This document shows, piece after piece, positions 42,880 through 56,100 of a stretch of 64,000 nt of DNA. The position numbers and the translations under genes are program-made. The notes beneath the pieces are model-generated. The model was not told the DNA's origin. It saw only the letters and a list, made by a program, of their open reading frames with translations, and ran no database searches. Source of the DNA: Myxocyprinus asiaticus (lineage: Eukaryota; Chordata; Actinopteri; Cypriniformes; Catostomidae); contig NC_059372.1 of NCBI RefSeq assembly GCF_019703515.2, forward strand, positions 25,022,931 through 25,086,930, read 5' to 3'. Each line of letters opens with the position of its first letter. Position 1 is the stretch's first letter.

Positions 42880-45800
42880 TCCAAAAAAGACAGATATCTG
42901 CCCCACTTCTTCGCAAACATGTCCAGACTCCCCAGGCTTCTGGATACCCCCTCCTCAAGAGCTGCCACTCTGGCCATCTCTGAACACCACTCCTGAAAAG
43001 GGGCCGCTCCAGCCGACTTTCAACTCCTCTAAGTGATCTGTCTGGTGATCATAACACTAGATAGAACCCAGTTTTTCATGTGCTTATTCTCCAAATTAAT
43101 GACTGCCCCATCTCCCAAGATACAGAGTCTGGGGCAAAATAAAATTTGAGAGGCCAAAACCTCGCACATAAAACTCTGAATCCTCATCCAAAATTCCTGC
43201 ATCTTAACGCATCCCCAAAAGACATGGGTTGTGTCTCCATCTTCTAATTGACATTGCCAGCAGGTGGGCGTGTCTTTAAGATAAAGCCTATGCAATCTAG
43301 AAGGGGTCCAATAGACTCTATGTAAAATCTTAAATTGCATGAGGTGAACCCTTGCGTCTCTGGATGCAGATTTGACATTTTTTAGAATCCCAGCCCACTC
43401 TCCCTCCTCCAATACCAAATTTAGATCTTTCTCCCATAATCTCTTAAGAGAAGTTGAAGTTCCGTCTCCCAGACTCTGAATTAATAGGGAGTAATACACC
43501 GATGCCTCATGACCTTTTCCAAAAGCAGTAATCACCTCTCCCAGAGTGTCTGCCGCTTTAGGAGGGTGTAAACCACTCCCAAAAACAGTACAGAGCAGGT
43601 GGTGCAGCTGTAAATACTTACAGAACTGAGATCTAGGAATCCCAAAAAGTTGAACCAAATTTTGAAAGGATCTCAACACTCCATTCTCATACAGGTCACC
43701 AAGTGTAGTAACCCCGCTCCCAATCCACTCTGACCAGCAAAAAGGGGACTTGTTGATGCATAGTTTGGGGTTCAGCTATATGCTCGAGGCAACATTTAAA
43801 AAAATGTCAGAATTAAACAGTCTGGACACTTTAGTCCATACAGAGTTCAAGTGTGAGATAATGGGATGTAACTTAGCTTCTCCGATTAATTTGATAGAAA
43901 GGCTCTGCAGTGGCGAATAGGGGCAAGAACTTCCTGTTCTATACAGAACCAGGAAGGGGCTCTCCCAGGTGGAAGTGACCAATGAGCCAAATGTCTGAGA
44001 CCGAATGCATAATAATAAAATAAAATCTTGGGTAGGCCTAGCCCACCTTTGTCAATCGGCCTATGTAACTTATTGAAATGTAATTTTGGATGCTTACCAT
44101 TCCAAATGAAAGACTTTGCTATGCTATCAAATTGCTTGAAATAAGAGAGGGGGACATCTACAGGGAGAGACTGCAGTAAGCAATTGAATTTTGAAATACA
44201 ATTCATTTTAATAACATTAACTTTCCCAATCATAGATAAGTGTAATGAAGCTCACCTGCCCACATCGCTCGAAAACCGTTTTATTAAGGGGTCAAAATGA
44301 ACTAATTTGGTGGGAATAAAATACCCAAATACTTAGTGCCCTGTCTATATCCTGAAAACTTAGAAAAGGAATTAATAATTCTGTGGAGGCAAGGCATAGA
44401 TCTACTGGAGTCAGAGACAAATAATAAAATATAATCTGCGTAAAGCAAGAGTTTATGCGCCATACCTCCCGCCACCACCCCTGGAAAATCATCCTCCTTT
44501 CTTATCGCGGTTGCTAATGGTTCCAGGGCAAGACAGAACAATAATGGAGAAAGAGGGCAACCCTGCCGGGTGCCCCTATCCAAAGTAAAATAATCTGAAA
44601 TTAGTCCATTTGTTTGTACCGCCGCTACTGGGTGTCTATAAAGTAACTTAATCCATCCAATAAACGTACTCCCGAACCTGTATATTTCCAAAACTTTAAA
44701 AAGATAATCCCATTCTACCATATCAAACGCCTTTTCGGAGTCAAGTGAGATGGCCACGACCGGAGATTGTTCATTCGCTACTGACCACAGGATATTGATG
44801 AGATGCCTAATGTTATCAGAAGAGCTACAGCCCCAAATAAACCCCAACTGATCTATATGTATAAGTGATGTCATAACTTTACTTAATAGATTAGCCAGAA
44901 TTTTTGACAAAATTTTTACATCTAACTGGATCAGGGAAATTGGACGGTAACTTTTACACTTGCTTGGATCTTTGTCCTTTTTAAGAATCAGACTGATCCG
45001 GGCTTGTGTCATGGTTGGCGGAAGCTTTCCATTCTTTAATGATTCAGTATAAACTTCTAGCAAAAGTGGAGACAGTTCTGTAGCATAAGATTTGAAAAAC
45101 TCAGCAGCAAAGCCATCAGGCCCCGGAGACTTGCCTGTAGGTAAGGCCTTAATAACCTCGCCAAGCTCCTCCAAGTTTATCTCAGAATCAAGATATTTTT
45201 TTTTGCTCAGTCGTCAGTTTAGGGAGTTCTAATGGTTCCACAAAGTTTCTAATATCTTCATCAGTAGACGAAGATGTAGAACTATAGAGATCAAGATAGA
45301 ATTCTTTAAAAGCATTATTAATATCAATGGCCAAGGTAAATATTTCACCACCAGCAGATTTCACTGAGGGAATGGTAGAAAAAGACTCTCTCTGCTTTAT
45401 ATATCTAGCCAAAAGTTTTCCTGCTTTGTCCCCTGACTTAAAGTATGACTGTCTTCCCCTGAATAACCAAAACTCCACCTTCCGTGACAAAATAGTATTA
45501 TATCTGTATTTCAATTGGGTCAATTCTCTGAGGCCATCGGATGACAAACGGCACTTCAGCTCTGCTTCAGCATTTTTAATATTTCCTTCCAACTCCACGA
45601 GTTCTCGTGCTTTGGATTTTTTGATGAATGAGGCATACTGTATGATCCGACCCCTAAGAACTGCCTTAAGTGCCTCCCAAGCCACGCCCACAGAGGATAC
45701 TGAGGACCAGTTGGTCTCCATATAAACATTGATTTCAGCCTTTAGCATTTGTTGTAAATCAGGATTGTGCAAAAGGGACACATTAAGCCACCAACTATAG

Positions 45801-46550
45801 GATTTATTTTTCTCTGTATGTGGCATCACCTCTAAACTCACCAGGGCATGATCTGAGACTAAAATGTTTCCAATTGAGCAATCAAAAACAGATGAAATGA
45901 GGGACTTGGATATAAAAAAAATCTATTCTAGAATACATTTTATGGACTGATGAAAAAAATGTATAGTCCCTACCAGATGGGTTCAAAAGTCTCCAAATAT
46001 CTGTAAGACCAAGATTTTTACACATCCTGTGAAGTGTCAGTGCTGCTCTAGGGGGCTTGCACACTTTTGCTTCACTATGATCAAGGACTGAGTCCATCAA
46101 AAGATTAAAGTCTCCTCCCAAAATTATATCATGAGGGGTGCCATTGGCTTGCAACATCCCTTCAAGATCTATAAAAATGCCCTGATCATCAGCGTTAGGT
46201 GCATAAATATTAGCCAAAATCAACCTTTGCCCCTGAATTTCTGCTAAAACAATAATGACTCTTCCTAATTTATCATTAAACTGTTTGAGACATTTGAATT
46301 GTAAATGTTTATTTACCAATATAATGACTCCCCTGCTCTTACTTGAGCCAGCACTAAAGAAAACATGTCCACCCCATATCTTCCCAAGTTTTTCAGCTTC
46401 CTGCGGGGAAAGATACATTTCTTGAAGAAACACTATATCATATTTCTTATGTTTAAGAAAAGTAATAACCTTCCTTCTTTTTATGGGGTGCCCCAACCCA
46501 TTCACAGTCCATATGGAGAGAGATAGTACACTCATATTAACATTTGACAT
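42880..46550 (-). pseudogene. LINE copy 2 ORF2 remnant (endonuclease plus reverse transcriptase)
   Basis: Long open blocks: endonuclease 46550-45882 (MSNVNMSVLSLSIWTVNGLG, LILANIYAPNADDQG, ILGGDFNLLMDS), linker 45841-45188, RT 45174-44302 (LPTGKSPGPDGFAAEFFKSY, SLDSEKAFDMVEWDYLF, RGTRQGCPLSPLLFC), and the C-terminal cysteine-containing region 43679-43029 (DTPTCWQCQLEDGDTTHVFW). The RT active-site box reads YADY (44442-44431) instead of the expected YADD. Blocks are separated by frameshifts. Confidence 0.88.
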
Positions 46551-47459
46551 ATTGATATAATAAATAATAAAAAAAAAAACTGTGTGTCAAAAACAAAATT
46601 ATACAGACCACATTTCCCATTAGTGAAACAATCAAACCCCGAACTTCCCCCCCGAACAAAACAAACAGAAAAAAGAAAAACGTGCGCATTAACCCTGCGC
46701 ACGAAAGTGCCAACCGGCGTCAATCCCTTCAAACTCAAAAGGTTCATGAACGCCCACGAGCCCCCACGACAACTTTGCCATCGGATTGCTCAATTTTGCC
46801 TCACATATTTGTGAAGCAAAATTACATAACATCAAATATTTTGTAAAATAAACCCCAGCCAAAAAGAAGAATGAACACAAAGAACATGTACATTAATTCA
46901 CAGAAGTGTTTTAAAGGTGTGATCTTCCACAAAACAAATTTCAGCTGATATAAAACCGTTCAGTTTCACAGATAGACAAACAAATGTTCAGTGAGCCAGC
47001 TGTTATGAGTTCAGCGGATGACGTAATCATTCCAATGTCCCGTAAACGGCACAAGTTCCAGCCGCTAGGCGGAGCCAACACAAAAAGAAACTAAACTGAC
47101 ATCCCGGTTCCCCGGATGGTCAAGTCAATTCACTTGGAGGCCGCATAAAAGTATATACCATGACTTACTCAATCCGTCAACTTTATAAAAGACATCCTTT
47201 GTGTGAGCATGTAGATATTTTGCGGTCATCCGTAGTGTCCACTCTCAAACTGGCCAGGAACTTCAATGCAAATTTAATCTTCTATCAATGCAAAAGCTTC
47301 TTTAAGGAAAGTGTTATTCACAAAACAAACTCCAGCCGCTCGGCGGAGCCAGCGCAAAAAGAAACCAAAATGACGCCCAGCTTCCTCAAAAGCCAGAGTA
47401 AATACAGCGAGTCGACCCACTCACATGAGAAACATCCAATGGTTTACTCACCCATTGAT
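46551..47459 (-). repeat. LINE copy 2 inter-ORF spacer
   Basis: Colinear with the copy 1 spacer, including the recurrent CCGCTAGGCGGAGCCA / CCGCTCGGCGGAGCCA modules (about 47061-47076 and 47336-47351 on the plus strand). No ORF of its own. Confidence 0.6.
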
Positions 47460-48270
47460 TCAATAAAAGACATTGCCTGATTGGGGCATGTAAATACTTT
47501 GCGACCGTTCTTCGTTTCTATTCTCAGTTTGGTCGGAAACATTAGAGCAAATGAGATTTGAGAGTTTCTTGCATTCCTTGAACCGATCGCGTTTCTCTCT
47601 TGTCGAACTCGCAAAGTCCGGAAACAAGAAAATATTATGATTCCTCCAAGAAAGCTTTCCTTTGCTCCTCGCCTGGCGCAACACAAGATCTTTATCGGAT
47701 GACCTCAGAAATTTGGCCAGAATCGATCGGGGCCTGTCTCCCTCAGCAGATCTGTGAGCTGGGACTCTGTGAGCTCGCTCGATTTCCAGCTTGTGGCCTG
47801 TTATGTCGAGCAGACTCAGGAAGAGCTCATCTAGGAATTTCACCATATCTCTGCCCTCCTCATGCTCAGGAATTCCAACAATTCTGATGTTATTCCTGCG
47901 GTTTCTATTCTCAAGATCTTCAAGCTTTTCAAGAATACGTTCCAGATCAACTTTGGTCGCGGGCGGATTAGCGGTTAATTCCCTCTCCGAAGACTCCAAA
48001 TAACTGATTCGTATCCGACACTCTTGTAACTAACTCAGAGAATTTTATTTCCATCGCCGTAATCGATCAACGTATTACAGCGAGATCCTCCAAGTCAGCA
48101 AGAACCTTCGTCAACATCACCGACATGTTGGACAACTGACGCTGGATCTCCTCTCCCGCCGCGCCATCTAAAGCGAGTCCCCGGACTGTAGGCCTGTCGG
48201 GGCTTTCATCCTGAACACATAAGTGTCTTTTAATGTCTCCAGAGCCCGATGATTTTGACTTCTTTGCCAA
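47460..48270 (-). pseudogene. LINE copy 2 ORF1 remnant
   Basis: The initiator is TTG (48270-48268) where copy 1 has ATG. The reading AKKSKSSGSGDIKRH runs to LEDLAVIR and then an in-frame TGA (48069-48067) where the frame would be expected to continue; CGA to TGA is a typical CpG decay change. A frameshift follows, and the RRM/CTD part resumes at 47999 (ENRNRRNNIRIVGIPEHEEG, ERAHRVPAHRSAEGDRPRSI) to TGA 47462-47460. Confidence 0.83.
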
Positions 48271-49199
48271 GTTTTACCTCAAAGAGCAAATGTGTAACTG
48301 GGTGTAAAGAATTTCACCAACTTATAACATGAGAATAATAAAAAATTTAGCAAAGTGCGCAGAGCTCGTCGTTCACACGTCTGCTTCTTGCATGGCGTCA
48401 TGTGACCTTAAAATGACTCTTTTTCTAAATTTTCAATTTTGGAATATTGAATGATAAAAATGAAAAACAAAAAAACTGTTTTTCATGTATTGGTTTCTCT
48501 TTCTAAAATTACAATTGAATTACCAGAAGGTCCACGGACCGAAATGGTTAATGAGGTTTTAATTGTTATTGTTATTGCTGCATTTCTTTGTTTAAAATTG
48601 GCAGATAATTAGCTCCATATGTTTGAATTATAACAGTAACGAGACTTATTACCTCCACATCAGTAGAGGGCGCAATATAACGCCCTTAACAGGACTCACA
48701 ATTTGTAGTTTGATCACCATCCTCGTGGTTTTGTTTTGTGGACTACATGCCCCCTGCCATGAAAGTTGTATTAATGTTTTAATGGAACATCTTAAGCTAA
48801 ATTAACATTGTCAAAAGATACAGAGAAAAAGACCTTTCGAGTTCTACTTTTAACCCTTTCATTCAAAGAAAGACAGGTAAACTTACATTTTTTTTAATCA
48901 AAGTGATTAAACCTTTCCCGTACATCTTTTCAATTAATAACTTTAAAATCACTTCAAATATGCATTTTTTTCTTTCTTTTGATTTTATACTGGAAACTCG
49001 GCGACCGGCGCATGCAGATGTGTGAAATGTAATGCCCAGTGTATGCAGCACCCACGTGGTTTGATCGTGAGGTCTGCGAGTCTTTTGTTTCGAATCAATC
49101 AAAAAAAAAAAAAAAAAACGAGGAAGACGGACACACATAAGTAGAGCATCTGAATCAGGAAATCTATAGGCACTTATATAATAATCGCATCTTCCAGTA

Positions 49200-49286
49200 C
49201 AACAGACGAAGCCACTCAACGTAGCACATTTATATTCCGTTAACTTTGATATCCGTATTTAAGAAGAGGGAAAAAAGTTTTCTCCG
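49200..49286 (+). promoter_or_regulatory. rcc2: rcc2 candidate promoter and non-coding first exon
   Basis: Coding begins 11 nt after a splice acceptor (TGTAG ending at 49922), so a non-coding first exon must lie upstream. CTCCG/GTGAGT at 49287 is a strong donor about 650 bp upstream, in a stretch richer in CpG than its surroundings. Start point not determinable; the left boundary is a guess. Confidence 0.35.
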
Positions 49287-49922
49287 GTGAGTTATAATAT
49301 ATTCGGTGTTTATGATTGCGGCTTCGGATGCAAATGCAGTGTAGCATGCTAACGCAGCTGCGCGTTCATCATATACATTTACAAACATTGTGGCTTTTTA
49401 ATTTACGCACGGTGCGGCGTAGCTTAATTATTTACACTCTTTTATGAAACAGTGCAGGTATAACACGTGGGTTAGGGAATGGTTTAGTTACCGGTCCGGT
49501 TAAAAAAAGAGGGGTGCTTGTTGGCTAACCGGCAGCTGCGTTATAAAACATAACAAAGAAACAAACGGAGACTGACAGACGCGCTGCTGCTGATTCTTTT
49601 GTTACAGTACTGCTAGTGTGTTAGCATAGCACAGGACATCTGTCAAGAGCACTGCGTCTTTAACACCTTACATGTATATATTAACATATAAGAACATTTA
49701 AGGTATATGCCTCGTGCATACAAATGTATGCCTTGTTTTCTGAAGAATTCTTTTGGCTGCGAGATATTTGGGAATATTCCTGGAGATTTGAATGTCATTT
49801 ACTTAGTTTGTTATGGCGTCTTCGTTTGGATACTCATTTAGCTCGTTTTACTGTCATTTAAGTAAAATTACAGTCAGAACCGTAAACAGCTGCTTGCTTT
49901 TTACTTTTTGTTTTAAATGTAG

Positions 49923-50137
49923 GATTTTCTACTATGCCACGCAAGAAGGTGACAGATGTGTCTGGCAACGGTGGAGTGAAAAGGAAAAGAGGTGGCGGCA
50001 AGAAGAAGGACCGAGAGTTTAGCAGTGATGATGAGTTTGATGACTTTGAACAGGAAAACACCAAGAAATCAGGAAAGCCAGCAACTAAAGCAGGTCTGCA
50101 GCCAGTCACTGTGGCTGATGATGTGAAGGAGAAGATT
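49923..50137 (+). CDS. rcc2: rcc2 exon with start codon (coding from 49934)
   Basis: Starts after TGTAG; 11-nt leader then ATG at 49934. Codes residues 1-68: basic N-terminus, acidic patch, VTVADDVKEKI. Donor ATT/GTAAGG. Confidence 0.95.
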
Positions 50138-53100
50138 GTAAGGACATTCATGGCTCTCATTGCTCCCTTTAAATGTCAGCATTTCATACAGTATTGAGTT
50201 AATGGACTGTTGATGGAATTCTTGCTTTTTGGTGTGCAGAAACTTGAGGTTCCCAAAGTCAAAGGTCAACTGCTTGTTTTTGGAGCCACCAACTGGGACT
50301 TGATTGGCAGAAAAGAAGTGCCAAAACAGCAAGGTATGACCATGCTTGACAAGAAATATTTGGGTTGCAATATACTGTAATTTTAGGAAACTAGTTTCAC
50401 CTGAATTAGCTGTATTAATCCGTTAATGGGACACACCTTAGGAGGTCTTAATATTAAGATGCAGATATAATGACCTCACCTGACTGGTATGCACTGGTAT
50501 ACACTGACTTACTAACACTTAGACCCTGTTTACACCTGGTATTAAGATGCATTTTGGGAGATCCGATCATAAGTGGATGGCCCTAAATACAGGTGTAAAC
50601 GGGTCCAAAACATTTTGTGCTTGGATCACTGAAAACATACGGAGGAAGTCAAAACGCATGTGACTGCATTGGATTTAAAGGGTTACAATGCAAGTAAACA
50701 GGTGCCATTAGACTGCTGGCTATTTGACGGTCCAAAAGGCATATTTAGGCAGCATAAAAGTAATCCACACGACTCCACTCGATCAATTATTGTCTTCTGA
50801 AGCAAATCGATAGGTTTGTGCAAAAAAAATGTCAATAATTAAAACTTTATTAACTTTAAAAAAAATTGCTTCCAGCAGTTGACACGTCAGTGACAGAAGC
50901 GCAATGGCGCATTCACGCGAGAAGTTGGAAGCGCACACTTTGTATACAATAGAGGAACGAACGTCACTCGAGAGTTAGGTCATTTCAAACAGCAATACAG
51001 TGCTGGCCGGAAGCAACGATTTAAAGTTAAAAACATTTTAATTATCTATTTGTTTCTTCCGCCAACCTATCGGTTTGCTTCAAAAGACATTAATTTAGCG
51101 ACTGGAGTTGTGTGGATTACTTTTATGCTGCCTAAATATGCCTTTTGGACCATCGAATAGTCAGGAGTCTAATGGCACCAGTTTACTTGCATTGTATGGA
51201 CAAACTGAGCTGAAATTTGTTTTTTTTTTAAATCTTCACTTCGGTTCTGCTGAAGAAGAAAATGTATACACATCTGGGATGGTTTAAAGGTAAGTAAATC
51301 ATGAGAGAATTTTCATTTTTGGGTGAACTAACCCTTTAAGGTGTAAACACTCATCCTACCTGATGTGTAGTGGAGTGGTGTAGATAGTGGTGGAGCACCA
51401 CCCACTTATCTGTCAATCAATTACTATGCTAAAGCAAGAGTTTTAAACTTGCACGGTTACGTACAGCTTTAAAGAAAATAACAGTGTGATCTGAAAATGT
51501 GAAAAGGACATACATATGCATTCACAAGATTTCACAGAACTTCTTCAATGTGCCCATGCAGTAACACCGATCTTGTAAGGCACATCCAAAGCTTAGTTCA
51601 TTACAAGTAAACCTTTATAACAACTAAGAATTCTACTCAAAATATCACTTTCTTTTTTCCTGGGAGAATCCATGCACTTTTTTGCAATTCATGATGCAGT
51701 AACACTCTGACACGAGACATTTGAACATCCAGGTGTAAATGTTGATGTTTTGCCTGACCGATAGACCTTTTTCAAAAAATGTGATGACATGTTTCCGCCT
51801 TATCAGTGTAAATCTTGCCATTTTTTTTATGATACATTTTATAAATATTGAGTGTAAATTTATAACATTACACTTTGTGTTATATTGCCCTGGAATTAGT
51901 TTTAAGAAACGAATTACCACAGCTGCGAGGGGGTTTCTATTGCAGCTGCTGAGAGAGTGACAGTAAATTTGGCATCTTCACCCATTTTTTGGTCTTATTC
52001 CACTGCTCTCTACTTGAACGTAATAGTGGATGTTTTCTTTTGGTCTTGGAGCGAATGGGTACGTTAAAATAATATTTGCTGTGATCTCCCATTCACCGCT
52101 GTCGAAGTTTACCCTGCAAACGTTTACTTCCGCATTCCAAAACCCGGATTGTGAAAAAGGTCTGTTGTGATTTAATATCCTGGAATATATTTTAATAAAA
52201 GGTGTAAACAGGATGTTTGACTGTAAGCACAGAGATTTTAACTGTAAAGTAATCCAAACACTTGTGTTTAGGCAAATCATAGGTGTCTAACAAGTCAACT
52301 TTTATTTATTAATGCTATTTGTTAAGAGAAGCATTATTAATACTATTGCTCAAACTATTATTTTTGAACAAACTCCTAACCTTAAAGGTGCACTCAGTAA
52401 CTTTTGTCTTTGTTTAATCTTGGTCTTACACTGATACATAGTGGTTTGGATCAGTAGTTTTCAGTTTCAGATGTCATTTTAGAAATTTAGTTTTCACAGT
52501 CAGCCATGATTATTTTAATCCATGAACGAGTAGTATTCGGCTGGTCATGTGATTCTAACATGGGAGCCCCCATGTGCGGACCCTCTTCATTTAGAATAAA
52601 ACTGCTTTTATAAGGTTACTGATATGACTGGAGTCTTCATTTTAATTTGAGTGGTCATGATTTCCTGCATATATTGCAAATTACAATTCATGTCTTTAGG
52701 AGTTAAACCTTTTTAATGAGAAAAAAAATTATTGAGTGCACCGTAAGTAATAAACTTTGGCTCATTTTAATCTTTCCTGCACCTCGTGTGCTATGGATGT
52801 GAATGATGCTTGAAATCATGCAATCAGACTTGAGTTTCTACTATTCATATCTACAAACCAGAATATTGGAGACTTGTGGGTGTACCCTGTCGAAGTGAGC
52901 CAGTAAACAACCTAGCAAGCAAACACAACTCATTTTCTTCAGAAAATGTAAAAATTTAGTTCACATTACTATTTTTACAAGTGCATGCATGCTGACTTTT
53001 CTGCAGTGAGTTTAAACACTGCATTTGTTTACCTTGAGCATAATGAATGAAACTTTTGAGGTTGTAATAGCTGATGAAGGTCATATTCTTCAGAATAGTG

Positions 53101-56100
53101 AAATGTTTGAGCATCTCACACAGGAAACCTGAGGCACATCATCAACCAGGTGCAACTAATTAAATGTTCAGTCAGTTTGATTTTACTCTTAAAATAAGAA
53201 AGGGGAAGTGTGTAAACTGTAGTTAACCAACTGTATCCTACATCAAATTTGTGCGTTTTGTGTGTGTTGTTGCAGCTGCTTACCGGAACCTTGGGCAGAA
53301 TTTGTGGGGGCCCCACCGCTACGGATGTCTCGATGTCCAGGTTAGCTGTGTGGTGTCTGGACCCTGTGCTGCCCACAGTCTCCTCATCACTACAGAGGGC
53401 AAACTCTGGAGCTGGGGTAAGTGTCCACACATAAGCAGACTTTCCCATATTGCAGAAGGATTCTCATTAAGCCCCCATAAACTTGTCAGATATTGTAAAT
53501 CATTCAAGAGGAGTCATCATTAGCATACAGGTTTTGATGCACCTGACAGGTTTCTTTGAGCATATCATTGATGAAAAGATTTTTTTTCATAAAGTCCACA
53601 ACCCTTTAATCTGACCCTGAATGTTCTGGCAATTTATGGACAATGTTTCAGTCTGTGTAAACTGATTCATGTAACTTAAAACTAGTGATCATAAATCATA
53701 TAAATTTATGTGAAATTAGTAGAACTTCACTATAATTTTGCCTGGACAACAGGTTCCCCCTGGCTGATGTAGCAATGTTTTTAAGAGGTAAACCAATAGG
53801 AATTGACTCTAGACTAGTGCTTTTATTGGTCAAATAATAAAGGTGAAGTGTGTAATTTTTCGATGCTGAAATACTTTTTTCGATTCCATCTTAAAATGCA
53901 GAGACAACTGTAAGTAAGACATTGGTAGGTAGACTCACAAGAAAAGTGTTAACATTGTGTCTCTGTGGCACTATCAAAACATTGCTCTGTTTGAGAATCC
54001 CAACCACCCAGACATGGCAACATTGGCTCAACCAATGGCGTGAGTTTGGGGTGGGACTAATGACAGACAGGAGAGTGTTCGGGAAACCTGATTGGCCACT
54101 GCGTTTCCAATATCAGGCCGAATGAGGTATGTTGTAAGCTAACAAATGCTAGTGTGTGCCAGGGCCAGCTACGTTCCCTCTGTTACTTCCGGGGCTTCAT
54201 CACGTTTCCTCGGGGCCAACGGCCAAGCACCTTTGGCCTGCCGATTATCCTTGAAGCCAAAGAAGGCCAACTGGGGATTGAGATGGGTCAGTGTCAAAGG
54301 TAGAGTTTAGCTGAGTCAGGTCAGAGGTTTCAGCACGATGATACTCATTTTCCAATTTTTCATATATAGCTACCAGCTTACCTCAACAGAGAATGGAGAA
54401 TAGGCCATACTGGTCAGTCGACGAAATAGGGGCTCTTCTGAATATTTGGGCTGATGAAAATGTGCAACATTATGAAAATCAATTGTGTCTGCCGAAAAAA
54501 AGACGTAATTAAGTATATTGTCGCTGAACTTACCAAGTTGTGTATTCAGAGCACAGTGTTCATTTCAAGGGCTAGCTAGTCTCCACAGTCTGAAACCTCA
54601 GCTTGAGCTTCCCTCTTGCTTGTGAAACGGGCAGGGTGTTTGACGCCAACACCAAGGCGAACTAAGAGCGGGTTTTACGGCAATGTTGCGGGCTATTGGC
54701 CTGGTGGTGGGAATGCAGATTGATTTTGGTCTCGCGGTTCCGGTTGACCAGTTGATAGCCCTTGCTCACACTGGCCCAATGGTGGAAAAGCGGATATTGA
54801 AAACTATTTTTGCAGTTCCGAAGGGTGCAGAATTTACACACACTAGCTTTAAATCTTCATAGTTTTCCTTCTGTCTCTCAGGTCGCAATGAAAAGGGGCA
54901 GTTGGGGCACGGGGACACTAAACGATTGGAGGCTCCAAAATTAGTGGAAGGACTGGGGGAGGAAGTGATTGTAGCAGCTGCCTGTGGTCGGAACCACACC
55001 TTGGCTCTAACTGGTAAGAAGTTGTTTGCAATATATGTCGCATTGAAGAGTTTCTATCCTATAATTATTGCCGTAATTACTTATATTGGAGGTATGATAT
55101 TAATATTAGAATTGTATTATGCTTTGTCTAACAGAAAATGGTACTGTGTTCTCGTTTGGTGAAAATAAATTGGGGCAACTCGGTCAGGGCAATCAGACAG
55201 ATGCTGTTCTCAGCCCAGCCACAGTAAGACTCTCCCTGATATACTGTTAATCTTATTTAACACACCCACTCAGTGGGGCTGTACTGTTACACGTACATTG
55301 TGTTTTGAGCATTTCACAAAACTGCTGCAATTATGTCCCTACAGATCCAGTACAATGGGCAGCCAATAGTTAAAGTCTCCTGCGGTGCAGAGTTTAGTAT
55401 GATAGTGGACTGTAAGGGGAACCTTTATTCTTTTGGTTGCCCGGAATATGGCCAGCTTGGTATGCAAAAACACTATTCAACTGTAGTTCTATTTACCAAA
55501 TATATCAGTTTGGATTATTCACTTTTTTTTACCTTGTATCCAAAAGGGCATAACTCAGATGGAAAGTTCATTGCCCGTGCCCAGCGCATTGAGTTTGACT
55601 GCGAGCTGATCCCAAGACGGGTGGCCATTTTCATTGAGAAGACCAAGGACGGCCAGGTGCTTCCTGTGCCCAACGTCGTAGCTCGGGATGTTGCATGCGG
55701 GGGCAATCACACAGTGAGTAGCAAGTCTGTTGATCGTATTACAAGTCCTTATTTCAAAAAGTGAAAAAAGAATAAATTATGCACAAATATGAAACCAAGC
55801 AGAGGTTTCACAGAGCTTACAATGAAAATAATTCCCTGCTATGAAATTCTACTTGGATATAAATTGTATATACGTTTATATTATTTTCTTGGTAACTTTA
55901 TAATAACTTTCTTTTTAAAAATGCTAACATTATGACATTATTTAATGCTTATCAGAACATTAATGTTCATTTAAATAGTTCTTTCAAATACAAAAATCTA
56001 TACGTTTTATATATCGTCTCCGTGGACCTTTTGCAGTACCTTCATAAACCCCTGATTGAAAACCCTAGACATAATTGTACTTTAATTCCCATGAAGTGTC

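Larger units (their letters stand above)
42613..48407 (-). mobile_element. L1/Tx1-type LINE, copy 2, full length with perfect 19-bp target-site duplication
   Basis: Flanks TTAAAATGACTCTTTTTCT at 42594-42612 and 48408-48426 are identical. The element is about 5,795 bp, reads leftward, starts GGTCACATGACGCCATGC (48407) and ends GGTTGAATCAATAAAAA near 42630. It is inverted relative to copy 1 and about 10 kb away. It carries ORF1 and ORF2, both damaged. Confidence 0.95.
42490..48620. repeat. Right arm of the inverted repeat, split by LINE copy 2
   Basis: The reverse complement of 48408-48614 (TCTGCCAATTTTAAACAAAG ... AATTGTAATTTTAGAAAG) joined to that of 42505-42600 (GGCAAGGAAAAGAAAATTCA ... GATTTTTCCATGTTTTATGC) matches the left arm once the LINE is removed. 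Confidence 0.65.

Noticed and set aside
49813..50022. Upstream plus-strand frame beginning MASSFGYS overlapping the rcc2 start exon
   Set aside because: It runs through the intron acceptor into another frame than the RCC2 coding sequence; the MPRKK start fits the family.
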